Below, piece by piece: positions 43,825 through 53,265 of a DNA stretch of 64,000 nt. Below the pieces are notes generated by a model, which saw only the letters and a program-made list of their open reading frames with translations, was not told the origin of the DNA and ran no database searches. Source of the DNA: Sandaracinus sp964481145 (GTDB lineage: Bacteria; Myxococcota_A; Polyangia; Polyangiales; Sandaracinaceae); assembly GCA_964481145.1 (NCBI GenBank), contig CAYZTA010000016.1, forward strand, positions 34,003-98,002, given 5' to 3'. The position numbers and the translations under genes were made by a program. Each line of letters opens with the position of its first letter. Within the stretch, counting starts at the first letter, position 1.

Positions 43825-44159
43825 ATCCTCAGACGAACACCACGGATGAACTGATCGTGATCCTTTGCACGGTGCCCAGCCTGGAGGTCGGTGAATCTTT
43901 GGCGCATGGGCTCGTCGAGGCGCAACACGCAGCTTGCGTGAATGTCATCTCGGGAGTGCTTTCGGTGTATCGCTGGGATGGCGCAGTGCAGAAAGAACAC
44001 GAGGCGCAGCTGCTCATCAAGACACGAGCCTCGCGCTTCGAGCACGTGAGCTCGTATCTTCGAGAGCACCACCCCTACGAAGTTCCGGAGATCCTTGCGT
44101 TGCCGATTCGAGGCGGGGCTGAGGCGTACGTGCAGTGGGTCTTGGAATCGACTCCGTAA
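43821..44159 (+). CDS. cutA: divalent-cation tolerance protein CutA
   Basis: 112 residues, family length. Small trimeric protein linked to copper and divalent metal tolerance. Family blocks: ILCTVPSLEVGESLAHGLVEAQHAACVNVI, SVYRWDGAVQKEHEAQLLIKTRASR and HHPYEVPEILALPI. It overlaps the upstream TPR gene by four bases and converges on the patatin gene. Confidence 0.94.
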   Translation: MNPQTNTTDELIVILCTVPSLEVGESLAHGLVEAQHAACVNVISGVLSVYRWDGAVQKEHEAQLLIKTRASRFEHVSSYLREHHPYEVPEILALPIRGGAEAYVQWVLESTP

Positions 44160-44184
44160 ATCCTGTCGAGGTCGACCCTGTCGT

Positions 44185-45105
44185 TCAAGCTTTACCGACG
44201 GCACGAAGATCGGAGCGCATCTCGAAAACACCGCGCTGTTTGGCAGTCGCGAGCACCTTCAGCGCCTCACGATACCCACGCTGCAAAAGCTGTCGCGCAT
44301 GGCGGCGGCTGAAGAACGAGAAGCGCCCGAGGTCCGCAGATACATTCAAAATCGTCAGGTGAGGATAGAGACGGTGAAGAAGATCGATCCCGCGCTTCTC
44401 CTTCTCACTGAGGATCACATTGGCCGTTTGCCGTACGACCCCTCCCATCGAGGTGTGCACGAGAGAACGCTCTCCAGGCCGGGTCACGTGCGGTCGATAG
44501 ACATTCGAGATGACGACGACGTCAGCTCCCGCCTCGACCGCGAGATCGATCGATAGCGTTCGCACCAATTCGCCGTCCATGTAGTATCGGTCGCCAATCT
44601 GATACGGGCGAAAAATCACTGGAACACATGAGCTTGCAGCCACTGCCTGACTGATCGGTACGTCTTCGCTGTAGCCACGACCAAACACGACTCGCCCCCG
44701 GCCGTCGACATCCGTTGCGGTCACGAGCAAGGGTCGCGTGAGCTTGCGGAAATCGTTGACGGGCAGTCGCTCACGGAGAAATCGCTCGAACCGATCGATC
44801 GAAAAAAAACCGCTCGTAAGCCAGCCTGGAGAGCGCCATTGCTCTCGGTTGGGCGCGCCGAGCAGATATCGTCCTTTGAGGGCGCCCTCTTCTTTTCGAT
44901 GCCAAAACGGGCGCAACCAATCGACCATCTGGTCTGCTGTAAACCCTTGAGCGAAAAAGGCGCCTGCGATGGCGCCTGTCGAAGCCCCTACGAATACATC
45001 GGGTGAAAGCCCGATATCTTCGAGCGCCTTCAGCACGCCCAGGTGCGCGATCCCTTTGGTTGCGCCGCCCGATCCAACGAAGGCGACGCGCGGTGTGGAG
45101 CTCAT
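44185..45105 (-). CDS. patatin-like phospholipase
   Basis: 306 residues. Lipid acyl hydrolase fold with the Ser-Asp dyad: oxyanion loop GSGGATKGIAHLG, nucleophile elbow GASTG (S42) and the aspartate in YYMDGELV. This matches the RssA/YlbK-like bacterial patatins. No signal peptide. GSGG replaces the usual GGGxxG start, a mild variation. Single gene. Confidence 0.9.
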   Translation of the reverse strand: MSSTPRVAFVGSGGATKGIAHLGVLKALEDIGLSPDVFVGASTGAIAGAFFAQGFTADQMVDWLRPFWHRKEEGALKGRYLLGAPNREQWRSPGWLTSGFFSIDRFERFLRERLPVNDFRKLTRPLLVTATDVDGRGRVVFGRGYSEDVPISQAVAASSCVPVIFRPYQIGDRYYMDGELVRTLSIDLAVEAGADVVVISNVYRPHVTRPGERSLVHTSMGGVVRQTANVILSEKEKRGIDLLHRLYPHLTILNVSADLGRFSFFSRRHARQLLQRGYREALKVLATAKQRGVFEMRSDLRAVGKA

Positions 45106-45161
45106 GAACCTGGCCTACCACGATTTGGACGCGATGTTCAGAGAACAGCGAGCCGAATCGT

Positions 45162-45956
45162 TCAGAGGGTGACCAAGGTGGCGCGAAGATCCCGCCCCAC
45201 CACGAGCGCCTGACCGTTTTTCATCGGATTCCAGTCAGGGGGAGCCTCAGGGCCATTGCTGACCACCATGGTATATCGGAAGAGGCTCGCCGCACCGCGC
45301 GCGTCGTTTTGAATCTCACGCTCGGTCCAATGCATGGGACTGCCCCTTCGAGCCGCAACCATCTGTCGTCCGTTCGTCAGCACGAAACTGAGCGTGGCTT
45401 CGGGTGCGCCGATCTCCGAAACCCATCGATCCACCAGCGCGATGGTCGAACGGATCGCTCCGAGCACCACCTTGGATTCGATATCGGGATTGTCGAGCTG
45501 ACCAGAATCATGCAAAAACGCGAGAAATGAATGAAATATGTGTTCGCTATCGGTCGTGCCGCGAATGTTTCGGCGAAGAAAATCGGGCATGGATTCGAGC
45601 AACGATTCCCGCACCGCATCGAACCCCTGGACCGTGCCGTTGTGTGCAAAGAGCCACTGCCGCATGCGAAACGGGTGGGTGTTTTCCGAGCGATAGTCAC
45701 CCACGGTGGCCGTGCGAAAATGGATGATGGCGCTATCGGAGCGGACGTTCTTTGCGACGTCGGCCCATTCAAGGGGCTCTCGCTCCAAAGCTGAACGAGG
45801 GCGCTTCTTGTGAAGCACTTCCCCACCCTGATAAAATCCGATACCCCACGCATCAGCTTCGATATCGGATGCAGAGCCAAGTGCGGATTGTTCGTCGATG
45901 AGCGCGTCCGCCATTCGATCCGTGCGGTTCGCCATGTACCCGATCAAACGTCCCAT
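45162..45956 (-). CDS. class II glutamine-amidotransferase-like protein lacking the N-terminal cysteine
   Basis: 264 residues from the ATG with GGAGG six bases upstream. The fold is that of YafJ/GATase_6 proteins: FRTATVGDYRSENTHPFRMRQWLFAHNGTV, TDSEHIFHSFL and LSFVLTNG. In active members the mature protein starts with the catalytic cysteine (MCRLLGY). Here the sequence is MGRLIGYMANRTD, with glycine in place of cysteine. The only nearby cysteine codon is just before the ATG and cannot be N-terminal. The protein is therefore probably not a glutaminase, and may be a binding or regulatory relative. Single gene. Confidence 0.82.
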   Translation of the reverse strand: MGRLIGYMANRTDRMADALIDEQSALGSASDIEADAWGIGFYQGGEVLHKKRPRSALEREPLEWADVAKNVRSDSAIIHFRTATVGDYRSENTHPFRMRQWLFAHNGTVQGFDAVRESLLESMPDFLRRNIRGTTDSEHIFHSFLAFLHDSGQLDNPDIESKVVLGAIRSTIALVDRWVSEIGAPEATLSFVLTNGRQMVAARRGSPMHWTEREIQNDARGAASLFRYTMVVSNGPEAPPDWNPMKNGQALVVGRDLRATLVTL

Positions 45957-46198
45957 GCAGTACCTCCGAGGAGTGGCGGGTGGGCGGACAGCGAGGGGAT
46001 TCCCCACGCGTGACCTGCTACAGGTTCCCCCCGGTTGGGAAACGATTGCGAGAAGCAACGTGGTGAGAAACAACGCGGCGAAAAAACACTGTGACGCGAG
46101 AGACTCACCAAGTCGTAGCCCTGCTTTGATAACCTTGGTTCCACTCGGTCCTCACCGTCAAGCAGATCCCGCAGCAGAGCTGAAAAAATCGCCGGATT

Positions 46199-46363
46199 TC
46201 ATTCGTTCCCGTGCTCGAACGAGGCTCTCAAGCGTTCGAGAACCCGCTTGTATCGGGCGCGGCATCGACGATCGCCATGCGCAACGGCAAAGCGAACCAG
46301 CATCGCAGAAGCAATCGAGGCGACGAGAATGATCGCCGGCCACATGAGATCGAGATGGGTCAT
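46199..46363 (-). CDS. possible small membrane protein (54 residues)
   Basis: Reads MTHLDLMWPAIILVASIASA... with one membrane segment (about 7-27) followed by a strongly basic tail (HGDRRCRARYKRVLERLR). Its start lies about seven bases from the divergent start of the large protein at 46370. There is no clear ribosome-binding site, so support is only the membrane-segment-plus-basic-tail design and the absence of any better reading for this 400-base gap. Confidence 0.35.
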   Translation of the reverse strand: MTHLDLMWPAIILVASIASAMLVRFAVAHGDRRCRARYKRVLERLRASFEHGNE

Positions 46364-46369
46364 GAGCGC

Positions 46370-49093
46370 ATGACGAGACTCGCATCTCGCGCGCTTTCGT
46401 GCACGTGGCGGTCGTTGTTCGGGGCGACATGCGTTCTTGCCTGTGCACTTGTCGGAGGAGCTCCAGCCCGCGCAGCGAGTCCTGAGCGTTACGATGTGCG
46501 TGCGCGAATCGATGTTTCAAGAGGGGAGCTCATCGTCGACGAACAAATCGCAGTTCGTGTGGAGGAGAGCGAATCGAGTCTTCGATGCTGGGTCTATGCC
46601 GATCGGCTCTCCGCTGTGCCGCACGTGCGAGGTGAGCGCACATGGCGTTGGCTTTATCCAGGTGAGATCGACCTGGGAGAAGTTTCGCTCGAGACGGTGA
46701 CCGTCGATGGGAATGAAGTTCCTTACGAGATGGAATCCAGCGATGGAGGCGTGCGCGAGCGCGGAGTGAGTGGGGCGGATCTCGTGCTGCCCCTTGCACC
46801 AGGGCCATCGCGGACCGTGTCCGTCAGGATCTCGCTCCGTATCAAGATGCCTTCGCGTTTCGGACGGATGGGCCGTGTGGGTGATACCTGGTCGCTCGCC
46901 GCGCCTTGGTATCCCTTGGTGATCGAAGGTGATGCGTGGCGGATGATCGTACCCCACCGTATCGAGTTCGATGCCGGTGAGAACGAACTCTGGCTCTCCG
47001 GCGAACAAGTTGGCTCTCCTCATGTCGTTTCGCGACGAACCGCGTACGTTCCGGCATCCGTCGCCCCGAGGCTTCATCGATGGCAGGGGAGAATCGCGGG
47101 GATCGATGTCGTGTGGTCTTCGTTCGAACCTCTCTACACGGCACCATCGCGTTCGGAGCCGGGGGTCGAAGGGGTCGCGGATCTCATTCATATCGATCGC
47201 ATTGCGCTCTTGCGTGAAGCGCTCGAACCCGTCGTGCAGACCGCGCGTTGGCTCGGCGTGTCGATTCCTCCTCGGCTCGACCTGCTGATGGTGCCCTCAC
47301 GCACCGAGCTCGTCGCCACGGCACCTTCGACCGTCCTGGTGTCGGATCGTTTCGGACAAGTATTTCCGATCGAGATGGTGCGCGAGTTTCACCTTCGCGC
47401 GCTGAGACGGGCATTGTTTGCGTGGTTGTCTCAGCCTTTGGCCGATCGGCTCGATGCGCCCATCGATCGAGGGCTCTCGGAGGAACTCCGGAGTGTCGTT
47501 CTCCTCGAGCTCGATGGGAGAAGACGCGCGACGGAGGTGAGGACTCCCGAGCAGTTGCTCTCGGCCTTTGCGTTTCATCCCGCGATCGATCAGCTGCTCT
47601 ACGCGCCTCAGGTCGCGTTCGAAGACGTGTATTTTCCTGGCGCAGGACATGATCCATATCGAGACGACCCGAACCGCGCGCGTCTCGGCCAAGCGCGTGC
47701 CGAACGAGTGCTCGAGAGCGCTCGTGATGTCCTTTCGGAGGACGAGTTCGGACGGTTCATCGCGATGGTGGCCAACGGACGACGTTCGATTCGCTCGGCG
47801 CTCGAGAGAGCAAACCGCGCTTCGGTGTTGCGTTTGCCGATGTGGCTCGAATCCCCTCGTCTCGAGGTGAACTACCACCTCGGAGACATCCGCTCGGAGC
47901 GCGCGGAGACGGGTTATCGACACACGATCGAAGTCATCCGTGAGGGAGCGCATCGCGTCGAACCGGTCGTCGTCGAGGTGGAGGATGAAAGTGGCGCGCG
48001 CGGTTCTGCCGTGTGGGACGGAACGGGCGAACGAGGTGTGGTGGAGATCACGACCCCCGCCGCGCGTCGCGGTGTCCGCATCGATCCTCGGCAACGATTG
48101 CCCCAGAGCGCCGTGATCGCCGAGGGACATCCCCGCGCTGACGACGCCACGGATCAGCCCTTTCGGCCGCCTATTTTCACAGGATTTGCATTCGATGTCC
48201 TCGCTTCGGAGGCGAACGTCACCGGACTCATCGAAGTGGCGTTGCGGAGGCGTTACGATCTCGAGCACACGTTTTCGCTGCGAGCGTTGCGGACAGCAGC
48301 GCGCACCGGCGGTCGCTTTCGATACTTACAAAGCGTGGGCCCCAAAGTGCACAACAACAGGCGCTCCATCGCTGTGGGTGGCGGGCTCGGATTTTATTAC
48401 GTGCACCCCGGCTTCGGTGCGAGTCAGCTCGGGGGCTATGCGACGGATCTCGAGTTGCTTCTTTCGATCGACACACGCGGTTACGTCTATGACTGGCGCG
48501 AAGGGTTTTCGCTCGCCGTTCAAGCCCAAGTGACGACGACGGTGCGCGAAGATGGCAGCGCGGGCGTGAGCGTGCGCGCATCGGCGCGCGGATCGCATAC
48601 TTGGGAGATTGGCAATCTCCAGGCGTTGGTGCTCGTGGGGAGCGCTGGCGTGACCGTGGGACCGGTGCTCGATGCAGATCGTCAATCCATGGGAGGCCGT
48701 TATGGGCTGCGCGGTTTTGCGAATGACGAATTGCTCGGAACGAGCGCGCTTTATGCGGTGCTCGAGCACCGAGTGAGCATCGTGACTGATCTTGCGTGGA
48801 ATCTGCTGCATGCGATTTGGGCGCGCGAGCTGCAGTTCGCGTGGTGGCTTGGAGCCGGCGTGCTCTTGTCGGCGATCGATGGGCGAGATGTGGTGGGTGC
48901 AGCGGAAGCGGGGATTGGGCTGCGAATCCATTACGAATACGCAGGCATTCAGCCGGGCCTCGTCGCGATTGATTTCGCTGTGCCCATCAGCCGATGGGTT
49001 CAAACCCCGCCGTGCTTTTTCGGGGCGGGAGGCGAATGCAACGATCGGAGCGCACCGTTCGGATTTTATATCTCAGTCGATCAGTATTATTGA
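46370..49093 (+). CDS. large envelope protein: M1-peptidase-like periplasmic part plus C-terminal beta barrel
   Basis: About 907 residues; ATG 46355 is an alternative start. A signal peptide ends near ARAA. The first ~250 mature residues resemble the beta-sandwich front of M1 aminopeptidases, and a helical central region follows, but the HExxH zinc motif is absent (EFHLRALRRALF stands in the matching region). The C-terminal ~280 residues resemble a BamA/surface-antigen 16-strand barrel (RYDLEHTFSLRA..., MGGRYGLRGFANDELLGTSALYAVLEHRV) and end with the aromatic VDQYY. The GRYGLRGF element parallels the VRGY barrel motif. It is likely an outer-membrane translocation or assembly component; substrate unknown. 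Confidence 0.75.
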   Translation: MTRLASRALSCTWRSLFGATCVLACALVGGAPARAASPERYDVRARIDVSRGELIVDEQIAVRVEESESSLRCWVYADRLSAVPHVRGERTWRWLYPGEIDLGEVSLETVTVDGNEVPYEMESSDGGVRERGVSGADLVLPLAPGPSRTVSVRISLRIKMPSRFGRMGRVGDTWSLAAPWYPLVIEGDAWRMIVPHRIEFDAGENELWLSGEQVGSPHVVSRRTAYVPASVAPRLHRWQGRIAGIDVVWSSFEPLYTAPSRSEPGVEGVADLIHIDRIALLREALEPVVQTARWLGVSIPPRLDLLMVPSRTELVATAPSTVLVSDRFGQVFPIEMVREFHLRALRRALFAWLSQPLADRLDAPIDRGLSEELRSVVLLELDGRRRATEVRTPEQLLSAFAFHPAIDQLLYAPQVAFEDVYFPGAGHDPYRDDPNRARLGQARAERVLESARDVLSEDEFGRFIAMVANGRRSIRSALERANRASVLRLPMWLESPRLEVNYHLGDIRSERAETGYRHTIEVIREGAHRVEPVVVEVEDESGARGSAVWDGTGERGVVEITTPAARRGVRIDPRQRLPQSAVIAEGHPRADDATDQPFRPPIFTGFAFDVLASEANVTGLIEVALRRRYDLEHTFSLRALRTAARTGGRFRYLQSVGPKVHNNRRSIAVGGGLGFYYVHPGFGASQLGGYATDLELLLSIDTRGYVYDWREGFSLAVQAQVTTTVREDGSAGVSVRASARGSHTWEIGNLQALVLVGSAGVTVGPVLDADRQSMGGRYGLRGFANDELLGTSALYAVLEHRVSIVTDLAWNLLHAIWARELQFAWWLGAGVLLSAIDGRDVVGAAEAGIGLRIHYEYAGIQPGLVAIDFAVPISRWVQTPPCFFGAGGECNDRSAPFGFYISVDQYY

Positions 49094-49095
49094 TC

Positions 49096-49779
49096 TCACT
49101 TGCGTAAGAGCGTGCGGGTCCAACTCGGAAGCACATCGCGTTCGAAGCGTTCTCCTTCCGCACCGCCCGAGGCGAGTGTGGGTTCGCGCAACGCGAGCTT
49201 CGTCGCTGCATAGGCATGCGCGGGAAGTTGGATGCGAGCTTCGAACTTCTTGCGTGCGATTTCACGCCATGAGTCGGCCGGTGTGATCGCATCCAAAAGA
49301 CCGAGGGCCAGTGCCGCATGAGGCGCGAATCGCTCCGCGCCGAGCAGCACGGTTTCGACGTGCGGGACAGGAACCCTTTGTCTGAATATAGCTGTGACGA
49401 AAGGCGGATAAATGAGCCCAATCGCGACCCCCGTCATTCCGATTCGGAGGGTGGGATCGTCTTTGGCGATTCGCAGATCACAGCATTGAACGAGCAGACA
49501 CCCTCCTGCGACAGCATGGCCGTTCACGAGCGCGAGAGTCGGCGCGGGATGGAGGAAGAGTTTCCGAACGATCCGTTCGAGACGACGAAGCATTTCGAAG
49601 ATGGTTTCGGGTGTGGCCGCAGCCAAATCATCGAGGTCGAGGCCCGCGGAGAAGGCGCGGCCTTCGCCGGTGAGTAGGATGGGCTCTTCGTTTGCAGCGT
49701 CGATGTCGCGCTCGAGCGACTCGAGCATCGCAAGCGACATGGTGTTCGGGCCACGACCGTGGAGGATGATTTCGCGCAT
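49096..49779 (-). CDS. enoyl-CoA hydratase/isomerase family protein
   Basis: 227 residues, slightly short for the family. Crotonase fold: ILLTGEGRAFSAGLDLDDL (oxyanion hole loop), PAPTLALVNGHAVAGGCLLVQCCDLRIA and RIGMTGVAIGLIYPP. The second catalytic glutamate position is not obvious (GMTGVAIGL in place of xxPExxxG), so hydratase activity is uncertain; isomerase or hydrolase activity is possible. Single gene converging on the large envelope protein gene. Confidence 0.85.
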   Translation of the reverse strand: MREIILHGRGPNTMSLAMLESLERDIDAANEEPILLTGEGRAFSAGLDLDDLAAATPETIFEMLRRLERIVRKLFLHPAPTLALVNGHAVAGGCLLVQCCDLRIAKDDPTLRIGMTGVAIGLIYPPFVTAIFRQRVPVPHVETVLLGAERFAPHAALALGLLDAITPADSWREIARKKFEARIQLPAHAYAATKLALREPTLASGGAEGERFERDVLPSWTRTLLRK

Positions 49780-50110
49780 GAGGGTTCGAGTCTACCTCTC
49801 CTTACCTCCATATTTACGACAGATATCTCACGCTTGACCGTGACAAAGAGCGCGGTCAGAGTGTGCGAATCATGATGTTGCTCGCCTGCATCCAGTTCCG
49901 TTCGGAAATGCGCGCGGCGAGCCTCGACAAGCCAGTCCCGTCGCGTGACCTCGGTCTCCAGAACGCGGCCCGAGCCCCCGGATACGGAGTTTTCTCTCGT
50001 TCGTAGAGAGACCCGAAAATCCGAATGAGCGAAGGCCGCGGCTCCGAGAGGAACGCGGTCTTCTTGCTTTTCAGTCTCCTCCTCTTCCCTCCATTCGTTC
50101 GGAGCTCCCC
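49780..50110. other. 331-base intergenic region, nothing recognised
   Basis: Divergent promoter space between the enoyl-CoA hydratase and MATE genes. Short open frames exist on both strands, but none has a ribosome-binding site or recognisable similarity. Confidence 0.5.
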
Positions 50111-51487
50111 ATGTCCAATCGTCACCGCCTCTTGCCTTGGAAAGAGAGACCCATGCGCGAGCTCGCGCGGCTTTCATGGCCCATCGCGATCTCGATGCTC
50201 TCGTTCGGTGTCATGACTTTGGTCGACACACTTTTCGTGGGTCGTCTGGGCGCCTCTGCGCTCGCAGGCGTCGGCCTCGCAGGCACGGCCACCTTTGCGT
50301 TGCTTTGCTTCTCGATGGGCCTCCTGCGCGGCGTCAAGGTGCTCGTCTCGCAGTCGGTGGGCGCAGGTCAACGCCACGAACTCGGCGCCCATCTTGGCGC
50401 TGGGATCCTCATCGCCGTCGTGCTCGGCGGATGCACTGTGCTCGTCGGTCGCATCCTCGCAGAGCTCTTGCCGTTCCTTGCCGCCAGTGTGGCTGCCGGC
50501 GAACACGCGCGAACCTATCTCGCCATTCGCGTGCTTGGTGCACCCATGGTGCTCGTCTTCGTGGCGCTGCGAGAGTATCGCTACGGAGAAGGCGACACGC
50601 GCTCGCCGATGATCGCGGCGCTCGTCGGAAACGCCGTCAACATCGCGCTCAACTGGCTCATGGTGGTGCGCCTTGGTTGGGGTGTTTCAGGCAGCGCGTG
50701 GGCCACCGTCATCGGACACACCGTCGAACTCGGCGTCGTGTTCCATGCGCAGTCACGCCATGGCTTTCCGATCTGGAAGACCGGAATCCGCCACGTGCGC
50801 GAGCTCTGGGATATCGGCGTACCGACTGGCTTACAGTTCCTCCTCGAGATGGGAAGCTTCGCGCTGCTCACCACCATCGTCTCGCTGCTCGGCGAGGTTG
50901 AGATGGCCGCGCATCAGATCGCGCTTCAGGTGATCCACTTCTCGTTTTTACCTACGCTTGCGCTCGCGGAAGCGGGCTCTGTGCTCGCAGGACAGGCGGT
51001 GGGGGCGAATGAAGATTCGCTCGTCAAACGCATTGCACGCCTTGGCCTCATCGCCGCGGTGATCTACACCGGCCTCTGCACCCTCGGTTTCACACTGTTC
51101 GGTGTGCCGATTGTCGCGTGCTTTACAGAGGATCCGACCCTCGCGCTCACAGCGCTTGGTTTGCTTCACGTCGCCGCCATCTTTCAGGTTGCCGATGGCG
51201 CGGCCGCGGTCGCGCGAGGTGTATTGCGTGGCGCGGGCGATGTGCGTGTTCCTGCCATGCTCGGCATCGCGTGCGCCTGGCTCTGCACACCGCCTCTCGC
51301 ATGGATGCTTGGACGCGAAGCCGGCCTCGGTGCGCTCGGCGGATGGATCGGCCTTTGCGCCGAGATCCTCTTGCTCGCCGCGCTCTGCTGGATCCGGCTC
51401 GAACGCGGCGATTGGATGCCCCATGCCGCGCTCTCACGTAAGCGTCTTCACGAGGAAACACACGACGTCACTGCGATCGCGGCGTGA
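50111..51487 (+). CDS. MATE family efflux transporter
   Basis: 458 residues with about 12 membrane helices. Two homologous halves: SWPIAISMLSFGVMTLVDTLFVGRLG and, in the second half, GVPTGLQFLLEMGSFALLTTIVSLLGEVEMAAHQIALQ with EAGSVLAGQAVGA, the usual NorM/DinF-type signatures. It exports drugs or metabolites using a sodium or proton gradient; the substrate cannot be deduced. An internal ATG (MRELARLSW) 14 codons in is an alternative start. Confidence 0.93.
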   Translation: MSNRHRLLPWKERPMRELARLSWPIAISMLSFGVMTLVDTLFVGRLGASALAGVGLAGTATFALLCFSMGLLRGVKVLVSQSVGAGQRHELGAHLGAGILIAVVLGGCTVLVGRILAELLPFLAASVAAGEHARTYLAIRVLGAPMVLVFVALREYRYGEGDTRSPMIAALVGNAVNIALNWLMVVRLGWGVSGSAWATVIGHTVELGVVFHAQSRHGFPIWKTGIRHVRELWDIGVPTGLQFLLEMGSFALLTTIVSLLGEVEMAAHQIALQVIHFSFLPTLALAEAGSVLAGQAVGANEDSLVKRIARLGLIAAVIYTGLCTLGFTLFGVPIVACFTEDPTLALTALGLLHVAAIFQVADGAAAVARGVLRGAGDVRVPAMLGIACAWLCTPPLAWMLGREAGLGALGGWIGLCAEILLLAALCWIRLERGDWMPHAALSRKRLHEETHDVTAIAA

Positions 51488-51545
51488 GCCGGACGATCAC
51501 CTCGCCCAGTCGACATGGCGAGAGCAACCGAGATAGCCTCGCGGG

Positions 51546-52646
51546 ATGCCTCGTCTGCGCACGCGCGTCGCCCTGCTCTGCCTCCTCGTCGTCGTGGCGT
51601 GCAGCCGGCGTGAGGAAGCACCCGCGCGCGAACCTCCCTCTCGGAGTCCGAACGTGCTCGCAGAGCCGTCTGCGCCACCCACCCCCACCGTCGAGTCGCC
51701 GAGTCAGCCCGTGGACCATGAGCCTCCTCCGGTACGCGCGGGAGACCTCCACATCTTGGAGGGACCGGGCGAGTCCGCAGAGCGCTTCACACTCTTTCTG
51801 CGTATTGCCGATCAGCCCCTCCCCGAAGGGCCTGTGATCGCGCGGGCCGAGGCGCACGCCGGTGAGCTGCGAGCGCGCCTGCTCGCCGAGGTTCCGAGCC
51901 CTTATGAGACCGCGCTGGTGATCGGTAGTGATGGCAGCGTGTGCTCGTCCCCGATCACACGAGCGCGCGAGCTCCACACAATCCGCGTCGCCTTTGGATA
52001 TGAGGACGATCCCGAGAGTCAGGGGGTGGCGACATATCTCGGGCTCGAACTCGCGCGCTGCGACGGGAGCGCGGGCGTGGTCGGCGCGCCGATCGTGGTG
52101 CACCCCCTCGAGCGCGTCCGCGGCACTGCGCCCCGCGCGCCAGGAGAGCTCGTTCGCGCCGTCCAGCCGTCGGATGATGATCTCGGCTACGCCGACCCGC
52201 TCGCGCCCGATGCATATCGGCTCTTCGAGCTGCCCGAGCGCGACCTGCGCGTCGTGCTCGGCACCGGGGCGTGGGCGTTCGCGCAGGGCGCACGCCGTGT
52301 CTCTACAGGCAACGCCAATGGGCTCATTTCCCACGTCGTCGAGGCTGGATGGCGGACGTTCTTTCTCATCGAGACGCCATCGGAGGGCTGGATCCAAGCG
52401 ATGGAGCGCACGATCCCCGAGGTGCAGCGTGCGCGCTGCGTCGTCGCCGATGCCTCCGGGACGCCACTCAACGTGCGCCGCCTACCACGCGGCTCGGCGA
52501 ACGTCGTCACCACGCTGACGAACGCCACCACGGTCGCCGCGCTCGTTGGGCCAAGCCCATGGGCACGTGTCGCGACCTCCCCACCAGGCTGGGCCCACAC
52601 GAGCGGCATGCGGTGCGCACCGCTTCCTCCCGAACCGTGGCCCTGA
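51546..52646 (+). CDS. lipoprotein with C-terminal SH3-like domain
   Basis: 366 residues. Signal peptide with lipobox VVVAC (C19), a Pro/Ser/Glu-rich spacer, then a mixed domain of ~200 residues that I do not recognise. The last ~60 residues form a bacterial SH3-like unit (CVVADASGTPLNVRRLPRGSANVVTTLTNATTVAAL... GWAHTSGM). SH3b modules usually bind peptidoglycan or peptides. Start 58 bases after the MATE gene, possibly co-transcribed. Confidence 0.78.
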   Translation: MPRLRTRVALLCLLVVVACSRREEAPAREPPSRSPNVLAEPSAPPTPTVESPSQPVDHEPPPVRAGDLHILEGPGESAERFTLFLRIADQPLPEGPVIARAEAHAGELRARLLAEVPSPYETALVIGSDGSVCSSPITRARELHTIRVAFGYEDDPESQGVATYLGLELARCDGSAGVVGAPIVVHPLERVRGTAPRAPGELVRAVQPSDDDLGYADPLAPDAYRLFELPERDLRVVLGTGAWAFAQGARRVSTGNANGLISHVVEAGWRTFFLIETPSEGWIQAMERTIPEVQRARCVVADASGTPLNVRRLPRGSANVVTTLTNATTVAALVGPSPWARVATSPPGWAHTSGMRCAPLPPEPWP

Positions 52647-52650
52647 CTGT

Positions 52651-53250
52651 TCAAAGAGCGTCGACGGGACCCGCTCCTTCGCGAACGATCACGATGTCAC
52701 GACCGGTCAAATCGAGCACGGTCGACGAAACCAATCCTCCGTAACCGCCATCGAGCACCAGATCGAGACCAGAAAACTCGTCGTCGATTTCACCAGGATC
52801 GGCGAGTGGTTCGCCATCTTTCGATGCCGTCGTGCTGACGATCGGATTTCCGAGCGCGCGCACCAACGCGAGCGCGACTTCGTCGTGTGGCACACGAATC
52901 CCAACGGTTTTCCGCTTCATCTGCAGGATGCGCGGAACTTCGCGCGTGGCCTCGAGGATGAAGCAGTAAGGGCCGGGGGTCAGACGCCGCATCAAACGAT
53001 ACGTCCGATCGTCGACGATCGCGTACTTCGCGAGATCGCCCAGATCGGGGCAAATGAAGGCGAGCGGCTGATCCGGTTTCATCCGCTTGATGCGGTAGAC
53101 TCGCTCGACCGCCTTCTTGCTTTTGATATCGCAACCAAGGCCGTACACCGTATCGGTCGGATACGCGAGAACGCCATCGCCACGAAGGATCGAGACCGCT
53201 CGTTCGATCTTTCGGGGCTCGGGGTGTTGTCGATTGATCTCGAGACGCAT
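52651..53250 (-). CDS. Sua5/YciO/YrdC family protein (L-threonylcarbamoyladenylate synthase-like)
   Basis: 199 residues. YrdC fold with GGDGVLAYPTDTVYGLGCD-type opening (here LRGDGVLAYPTDTVYGLG), the KxR-type KRMKPDQPLAFIC, LTPGPYCFILEA, VGIRVPHDE and IVSTTASKDGEPL. The KRMKPDQPL and PHD patterns are closer to the YciO subgroup than to TsaC proper, so involvement in t6A tRNA modification is likely but not certain. Single gene, 15 bases upstream of which the macro-domain-like gene ends on the same strand. Confidence 0.9.
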   Translation of the reverse strand: MRLEINRQHPEPRKIERAVSILRGDGVLAYPTDTVYGLGCDIKSKKAVERVYRIKRMKPDQPLAFICPDLGDLAKYAIVDDRTYRLMRRLTPGPYCFILEATREVPRILQMKRKTVGIRVPHDEVALALVRALGNPIVSTTASKDGEPLADPGEIDDEFSGLDLVLDGGYGGLVSSTVLDLTGRDIVIVREGAGPVDAL

Positions 53251-53265
53251 GCGCGGTCCAAACTC

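Noticed and set aside
49524..50177. 217-codon minus-strand frame spanning the enoyl-CoA hydratase 5' end and the intergenic gap
   Set aside because: It overlaps a motif-supported gene in another frame and has no ribosome-binding site or recognisable domain.
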